Below are positions 59,763-64,000 of a DNA stretch of 64,000 nucleotides, in pieces (within the stretch, counting starts at the first letter, position 1; each line of letters opens with the position of its first letter). This DNA comes from a bacterium BMS3Bbin08 (GTDB lineage Bacteria > Nitrospirota > Thermodesulfovibrionia > UBA6902 > BMS3Bbin08), in NCBI GenBank assembly GCA_002897775.1, contig BDTR01000064.1:1-64000 (forward strand), read 5' to 3'. Below the pieces are notes generated by a model. It ran no database searches and had not been told where the DNA came from. It saw nothing but the letters and a program-made list of their open reading frames with translations. A program made the translations under genes and the position numbers.

Positions 59763-60834
59763 GTTATTTTATTCCTTTCATGATGTTTTTTCTCCTTTTA
59801 ATGTATTTCGCTACATTACGGTCAGGACCACCCTTGCCGTAGTTACTGCATTGTTCCTGAGTTTTCTGCTCGCGCCGTGGTTAATAAGAACAATGCGGAA
59901 GTTCAGTTTCACCCAGCAGGTAAGAGATGACGGTCCCAAAGCCCACCTTGAAAAGGCCGGGACTCCGACCATGGGAGGCGTGCTGATACTTTTCTCCATA
60001 ATCGCGAGCGTACTTATGTGGGGCGACCTGACAAATAAATATATATGGATAATGGTCGTCGCTACACTGGGGTTCGGTCTTATAGGTTTTATAGATGATT
60101 ATCTTAAGGCGCTAAGCCAAAGCTCAAAAGGGCTGCGGGCGTGGTACAAGTTCGCGGCTCAGATAACACTGGCGCTGGTGATCGGAGTCCTGCTTTATTT
60201 TGACCCCGAGGACGCTTACGCCTCAGTGCTCAGTATACCGTTCTTTAAAAAATGGCTGGTGGATATGGGATGGTTTTATATCCCCTTCTCTGTCCTGGTA
60301 ATTGTCGGCTCTTCAAACGCGGTTAACCTGACCGACGGTATAGACGGCCTTGCCATAGGGCTTGTGGGGATAGCGGCACTGGCCAACGGCGCGCTTGTTT
60401 ACATATCAGGGCATGCCGGCTTTGCGCGGTATCTCCAGGTCCTTTATCTTCCCGGCACAGAAGAGCTGACCGTGTTCTGCGGCGCCATGTTCGGGGCTTC
60501 GCTCGGTTTTCTCTGGTACAACAGCTACCCTGCCGAGATATTTATGGGAGACGTGGGCTCCCTTGGCCTTGGGGGTTCGCTCGGAACACTGGCGGTAATA
60601 ACAAAACACGAAATAGTCCTGGCTGTTGTGGGCGGGGTCTTTGTTGTTGAGACGTTTTCAGTGATATTGCAGGTCGCGTCATATAAATTCCGCGGAAAAC
60701 GCATTTTTAAGATGGCCCCTTTACATCACCACTTTGAATTAAAGGGATGGCCTGAGTCAAAGGTGATAGTCAGGTTCTGGATAATGGGTATTATTCTTGC
60801 TCTTTTGAGTCTGGCCACTTTGAAATTAAGGTAA
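59752..60834 (+). CDS. mraY: Phospho-MurNAc-pentapeptide translocase MraY
   Basis: This 360-aa polytopic membrane enzyme makes lipid I from UDP-MurNAc-pentapeptide. It has about ten transmembrane segments and catalytic region GFIDDYLK (about 120), NAVNLTDGIDGLA (about 185) and the MAPLHHHFELKGW segment (about 320). It overlaps murF by 11 bp. Confidence 0.96.
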   Translation: MLYKLFYSFHDVFSPFNVFRYITVRTTLAVVTALFLSFLLAPWLIRTMRKFSFTQQVRDDGPKAHLEKAGTPTMGGVLILFSIIASVLMWGDLTNKYIWIMVVATLGFGLIGFIDDYLKALSQSSKGLRAWYKFAAQITLALVIGVLLYFDPEDAYASVLSIPFFKKWLVDMGWFYIPFSVLVIVGSSNAVNLTDGIDGLAIGLVGIAALANGALVYISGHAGFARYLQVLYLPGTEELTVFCGAMFGASLGFLWYNSYPAEIFMGDVGSLGLGGSLGTLAVITKHEIVLAVVGGVFVVETFSVILQVASYKFRGKRIFKMAPLHHHFELKGWPESKVIVRFWIMGIILALLSLATLKLR

Positions 60835-60837
60835 TAA

Positions 60838-60885
60838 ATGAACACAGATGTCACAGATTAAATGATGCAGATTACACAGATAGAT
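60838..60885. repeat. CACAGAT-type repeats before murD
   Basis: AACACAGATGTCACAGATTAA, GATGCAGATTACACAGATAG are degenerate copies that create an in-frame ATG (60862) upstream of the real murD start. A similar ACACAGAT tract lies before the radical SAM gene (about 35516-35545). Confidence 0.5.
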
Positions 60886-60891
60886 AATAGG

Positions 60892-62433
60892 ATGAATAAG
60901 ACATTAAATAAATTATTCAAGAACAGGAAATTTCTGGTTGTAGGGCTTGCGCGAAGCGGGACAGGCGCGGCGAACCTGCTTGCACTGTGCGGCGCGGAAG
61001 TGCTGGCAACCGATATCAGGCCCCGTGACCAGCTGGAAGACAGTATCAGCGGCCTGTCCCCGTCCGTTAGAGTTCTGGCCGGCGGGCATCCTGAAGAGAT
61101 ATTTTATGGCGTGGATGAGATAGTGGTAAGTCCGGGCGTGCCCATGAGCATCCAGCCGCTTGTGAACGCAAGGCAAAGAGGCATACCGGCAATTGGAGAG
61201 CTTGAACTCGCGTTCCGGGTGATCAGTTCATCTGAGGTTTTTGCCGGCCTTGCGTCCAGGTTTATAGGAGTAACAGGGACAAACGGCAAATCCACAACAA
61301 CGACCCTTATAAACAGAATGCTCAGGGAAACGGGTTTTAGCACCCTGTTAGGCGGGAATATCGGGAACGCGCTGACCGAAGAGATATATAAACTGCTTAA
61401 AGAGAATAATAATCGGAGAAACGGATACACGGAGCAAACATCCCCTTCTCCCCCCATGTCCGTTTCTCCGATTAAAGACTATATAGTTGCTGAAATTTCA
61501 AGTTTCCAGCTTGAGTCGATCCAGGACTTCAGGCCGCATATTGCCGTGATACTCAATATAACCCCTGACCATCTGGACAGATACGGCAGTATGCAGGAGT
61601 ACATCAACGCGAAAAAAGAAATATTTAAAAACCAGCTTCCTTCTGATCATCTGATACTTAATGCCGATGACCCTGTAATAATGAAATTATACAACGCCGG
61701 ATTGAAGAATGTAAGGGTATGGTTCTTCAGTCTTAAAAAAGAAGTTGATGGAATTTACTATAAAGATCAGAGCTTCCACTGCAGTATACTTTCCACCCCA
61801 AGGACAGTCCCCCCTTCTTTCTTGCGAAAGCGGGAACGGGGGACTGTCTCCTCCCTCTCCCAAAAGCTCATCCCTGTCAGTGAAATGAAAATCAGGGGCC
61901 TTCATAATTATGAAAACGCGATGGCAGCCTCTCTTTCCGCGATCATTGCGGGCTGTCCCGCGGAGTCTGTCAGAAGCGCACTGAAAGAGTTCCCTGGGCT
62001 TGAACACCGACTTGAGCCTGTCTGCGAAATAAACGGGGTGAACTTCATTAACGACTCAAAGGGCACAAATACAGGGGCGGTCGCCCGGTCGCTTGAGAGC
62101 TTCAGCAATGTTGTGCTGATCATGGGCGGAAGGGAAAAAGGCAGTGACTTCCCGGTGTTAAAGGACCTGATAAAAAAACGGGTCAAGGTCCTGGTGCTTT
62201 TCGGCGAGGCAAAGGAAAAGATCGCCAGGGCGGTGGGTGATGCCGCGGAGACGATCATTGCCGCCGACCTTGAAGAGGCAGTTGAAATTTCAATGTCAAA
62301 GGCGTCTGCCGGTGATACAGTACTGTTGTCGCCCGGTTGTACAAGCTTTGACATGTTCGCGGACTTTGAAGAGCGGGGACGCAAATTTAAAACGGCTGTA
62401 ATGGAGATAAAAAACGCGGGAACAGGGGATTAG
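60892..62433 (+). CDS. murD: UDP-MurNAc-alanine--glutamate ligase MurD with inserts
   Basis: This protein of about 514 aa has FLVVGLARSGTGAANLLALC, ATP loop GVTGTNGKSTTTTLINRM, EISSFQLESI, ITPDHLDRYGSM and C-terminal NDSKGTNTGA. It joins D-glutamate to UDP-MurNAc-L-Ala. Typical length is about 450; two palindrome-derived insertions (about 174-194 and 305-320 of this product) account for most of the excess and keep frame. The ATG at 60892 is favoured over 60862, which lies in a repeat tract. Confidence 0.9.
   Translation: MNKTLNKLFKNRKFLVVGLARSGTGAANLLALCGAEVLATDIRPRDQLEDSISGLSPSVRVLAGGHPEEIFYGVDEIVVSPGVPMSIQPLVNARQRGIPAIGELELAFRVISSSEVFAGLASRFIGVTGTNGKSTTTTLINRMLRETGFSTLLGGNIGNALTEEIYKLLKENNNRRNGYTEQTSPSPPMSVSPIKDYIVAEISSFQLESIQDFRPHIAVILNITPDHLDRYGSMQEYINAKKEIFKNQLPSDHLILNADDPVIMKLYNAGLKNVRVWFFSLKKEVDGIYYKDQSFHCSILSTPRTVPPSFLRKRERGTVSSLSQKLIPVSEMKIRGLHNYENAMAASLSAIIAGCPAESVRSALKEFPGLEHRLEPVCEINGVNFINDSKGTNTGAVARSLESFSNVVLIMGGREKGSDFPVLKDLIKKRVKVLVLFGEAKEKIARAVGDAAETIIAADLEEAVEISMSKASAGDTVLLSPGCTSFDMFADFEERGRKFKTAVMEIKNAGTGD
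61410..61474. repeat. Palindromic insert 1 in murD
   Basis: Arms TAATCGGAGAAACGGA (61410-61425) and its exact complement (61459-61474) bracket a pyrimidine-rich loop. It encodes a polar segment (NNRRNGYTEQTSPSPPMSVS) between the ATP loop and EISSFQLESI, without a frame break. Confidence 0.7.
61803..61848. repeat. Palindromic insert 2 in murD
   Basis: GACAGTCCCCC (61803-61813) and GGGGGACTGTC (61838-61848) form a perfect 11-bp stem, with an inner CTTTC-TTGC-GAAAG hairpin. The coding strand reads PRTVPPSFLRKRERGTVSS through it, so the gene is not broken. Similar GGACAGTCCCC-type elements may be dispersed in the genome. Confidence 0.7.
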
Positions 62434-62439
62434 CAGGGC

Positions 62440-63720
62440 ATGAGATATATGAATCCGGCAAATAACGTCCGCGGCATAATTATTCCTGTGCTGGCGCTTA
62501 CAGGAATAGGGATCTTAATGGTATACAGTTCAAGTGTTTTTATCTCCACAGAGAAGTTCGGCAGCAGTTTCCATTACCTGTGGAGACATCTGTTCACCGT
62601 CTTTATCGGACTGTCGGCGATGGTCGTGCTTGCAAAGGTTGATTACCATAAACTCAGGTTTCTTGTTATACCTCTGATGCTTCTTTCCGTTGTTATGCTT
62701 GTCCTTGTTTTTGTGCCGGGGATAGGGGTCTCCGCGGGTCCCCACAGTGAGGTCAGGAGATGGATAAGGCTGTGGCCCTCGACCTTTCAGCCTTCCGAGT
62801 TTGTAAAAATAACCATGGTACTGTTCCTGGCCGATTATATAAGCAGGAACATTCATAAGATGAGGGACCTTCGCTGCGGGGTCGTAATACCGATCGCTGT
62901 TATGGTCGTTTTCCAGGGCATTATCCTGCTCCAGCCTGATTTCGGGGCCGTGATGAGCATAGGTATCATCACAATGACGCTCCTGTTCATAGGAGGGATA
63001 AAATGGAGATTTATTATGGGGATAATCATTCTTTCACTCCCGGTGGTCTACAAGCTTATTTTATCCGCCCCTTACAGGATGAAGAGGATAATGGCCTTTC
63101 TTGACCCGTGGCAGGACGCGCAGGGCGGCGGGTTCCAGCTTGTACAGTCGTTCCTTGCCTTTGGAAGGGGCGGGCTGACAGGAGTAGGCATCGGACACAG
63201 CAAGCAGAAGCTCTTTTTCCTGCCGGAGGCGCATACTGATTTTATTTTCTCTCTGATAGGCGAGGAACTGGGACTGATAGGTGTGCTTGCGGTAATAAGC
63301 CTTTTCATCTGGCTTTTTATCAGGGGATTTAAAACAGCAATGCGGACAGAGGACTCCTTTGGTTACTATCTCGCACTGGGACTGACATTAATGATAGTCA
63401 GCCAGACACTGGTAAATTTCTCTGTGGCGACCGGCTTAATGCCGACAAAAGGACTGCCGCTGCCGTTTATCAGTTACGGCGGCTCGGCCTTTCTTGTGAA
63501 CATGGCGGCTGTCGGGATACTTATAAATATATCAAAGAACCCGTGGAATCAAACCACGGGCCGCGCGGCATGGGGAATGAATACGGCTTTACCTGATGAA
63601 CATACGGACAGGGGCACGTGCCTTGATTATTTTACGCTTCCCGCGCGGAAGCCGGGAATAAAACGTGAGGCGGCTGTGCAAAATAAAAAAGGGAATTCCT
63701 GGCGGATAAAAGACAGATGA
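62440..63720 (+). CDS. ftsW: Lipid II polymerase FtsW
   Basis: This 426-aa SEDS-family protein with about ten transmembrane helices polymerises lipid II at the septum with FtsI. It has MVYSSSVFISTEKF, FQPSEFVKITMVLFLADYI, the LLQPDFGAVMSIG segment and GLPLPFISYGGSAFLVNMAAVG. The C-terminal 60 residues (after NPWNQTTGRAAWG) are a soluble, low-conservation tail. Start is ATG 62440 (MRYMNPANN) or 62449. It overlaps murG by 4 bp. Confidence 0.93.
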   Translation: MRYMNPANNVRGIIIPVLALTGIGILMVYSSSVFISTEKFGSSFHYLWRHLFTVFIGLSAMVVLAKVDYHKLRFLVIPLMLLSVVMLVLVFVPGIGVSAGPHSEVRRWIRLWPSTFQPSEFVKITMVLFLADYISRNIHKMRDLRCGVVIPIAVMVVFQGIILLQPDFGAVMSIGIITMTLLFIGGIKWRFIMGIIILSLPVVYKLILSAPYRMKRIMAFLDPWQDAQGGGFQLVQSFLAFGRGGLTGVGIGHSKQKLFFLPEAHTDFIFSLIGEELGLIGVLAVISLFIWLFIRGFKTAMRTEDSFGYYLALGLTLMIVSQTLVNFSVATGLMPTKGLPLPFISYGGSAFLVNMAAVGILINISKNPWNQTTGRAAWGMNTALPDEHTDRGTCLDYFTLPARKPGIKREAAVQNKKGNSWRIKDR

Positions 63721-64000
63721 AAATAATAATTGCCGGAGGAGGGACTGGAGGGCATGTATTCCCCGGAGTGGCCGTTGCAAGGGAATTTCAGAAAAGATCA
63801 AAGGATGCGCAGGTGACATTTGTCGGGACGTCAGAGGGCATTGAATCAACAGTTATACCAAAGGAGGGCTTTGACATAAGGTTTATCAGATCAGAAGGCT
63901 TTGTCAGGCGCGGCGCCTTAAGCAGGCTGCGGTCTATTCTCAAGATGCCGCTGTCGTTAAAGGATTCCTGCGGGATATTAAAAGACATTAAACCTGATGT
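63717..64000 (+). CDS. murG: MurG glycosyltransferase, partial
   Basis: The ORF begins with ATGA overlap of ftsW and reads MKIIIAGGGTGGHVFPGVAV followed by VTFVGTSEGIESTVIPKEGF, the N-terminal GT28 half of MurG, which makes lipid II from lipid I. It runs off the window end after about 94 codons. Confidence 0.93.
   Translation, partial: MKIIIAGGGTGGHVFPGVAVAREFQKRSKDAQVTFVGTSEGIESTVIPKEGFDIRFIRSEGFVRRGALSRLRSILKMPLSLKDSCGILKDIKPD

Overview
The window reads as chromosome of an anaerobic, sulfite/sulfate-metabolising Gram-negative bacterium, most likely Nitrospirota (Thermodesulfovibrionia-like). This is inferred from gene content, not from a marker-gene search: a reductive-type dsrA-dsrB-dsrD-dsrN cluster, a complete pilBTC-pilSR type IV pilus block, AddAB-type recombination genes, LPS heptose genes and a canonical mraZ-to-murG division/cell-wall cluster. 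No rRNA, CRISPR array or intact tRNA was seen.

Layout. 0-2.1 kb is a mobile-element patch: direct repeats with tRNA-3'-end-like sequence, a REP-associated (Y1, HUH) transposase bounded by inverted repeats, and an HTH/nucleotidyltransferase toxin-antitoxin-like pair. 2.3-9.7 kb encodes pilB, pilT, pilC, pilS and pilR. 9.8-15.9 kb encodes an AddB-like nuclease and an AddA-like helicase-nuclease, followed by rpiB. 17.3-25.6 kb (minus strand) is the dsr operon; after dsrABDN it continues into a zinc-ribbon protein, an FAD-linked oxidase, a dicluster ferredoxin and a geranylgeranyl-reductase-like flavoprotein. 25.9-34 kb is a plus-strand series: transglutaminase, ABC ATPase, diguanylate cyclase, ABC permease and a DHH-CBS-CCA-adding fusion. 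34-38.8 kb has a DUF3553 protein, a glycosyltransferase, a B12/radical SAM enzyme and mutL.

39.4-45.5 kb is an AT-rich accessory island and the most unusual part of the window. After a mazEF pair it has the architecture of an integron gene-cassette array without a visible integrase. There are five attC-like recombination sites (about 40123-40252, 40902-41031, 42196-42250, 43196-43329 and 44022-44155) plus a degenerate sixth near 41718. Each lies at or shortly after the 3' end of a small plus-strand gene or gene pair. Most stems carry an extrahelical base, and R'/R'' boxes at the two ends of individual cassettes are complementary, as the integron model predicts. The cassettes carry hicAB, a secreted adhesin-E-like protein, a second hicBA whose toxin has an in-frame amber stop, a cysteine-rich protein and vapBC. 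A 100-bp MITE with 22-bp perfect terminal repeats, related to the ends of the transposase element at 0.3-1.2 kb, joins two truncated cassette genes. A 5' group II intron fragment follows the last attC.

45.6-49.8 kb (minus) is a Lon-like protease, a small coupled gene and a heptosyltransferase fused to a heptose-bisphosphate phosphatase. At 50 kb a 3' tRNA-Leu(UAA) remnant borders a second AT-rich insert with an AbiEii/HTH pair. 52-64 kb holds xerD-like recombinase and the dcw cluster mraZ-rsmH-ftsL-ftsI-murE-murF-mraY-murD-ftsW-murG (murG runs off the end).

A cross-cutting feature is small repeats. Degenerate short tandem repeats and small palindromes lie between genes and also inside coding regions without breaking frame (addB, addA, dsrN, and two palindromes in murD). 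They add low-complexity peptides to essential or conserved enzymes, in a manner resembling Rickettsia palindromic elements.
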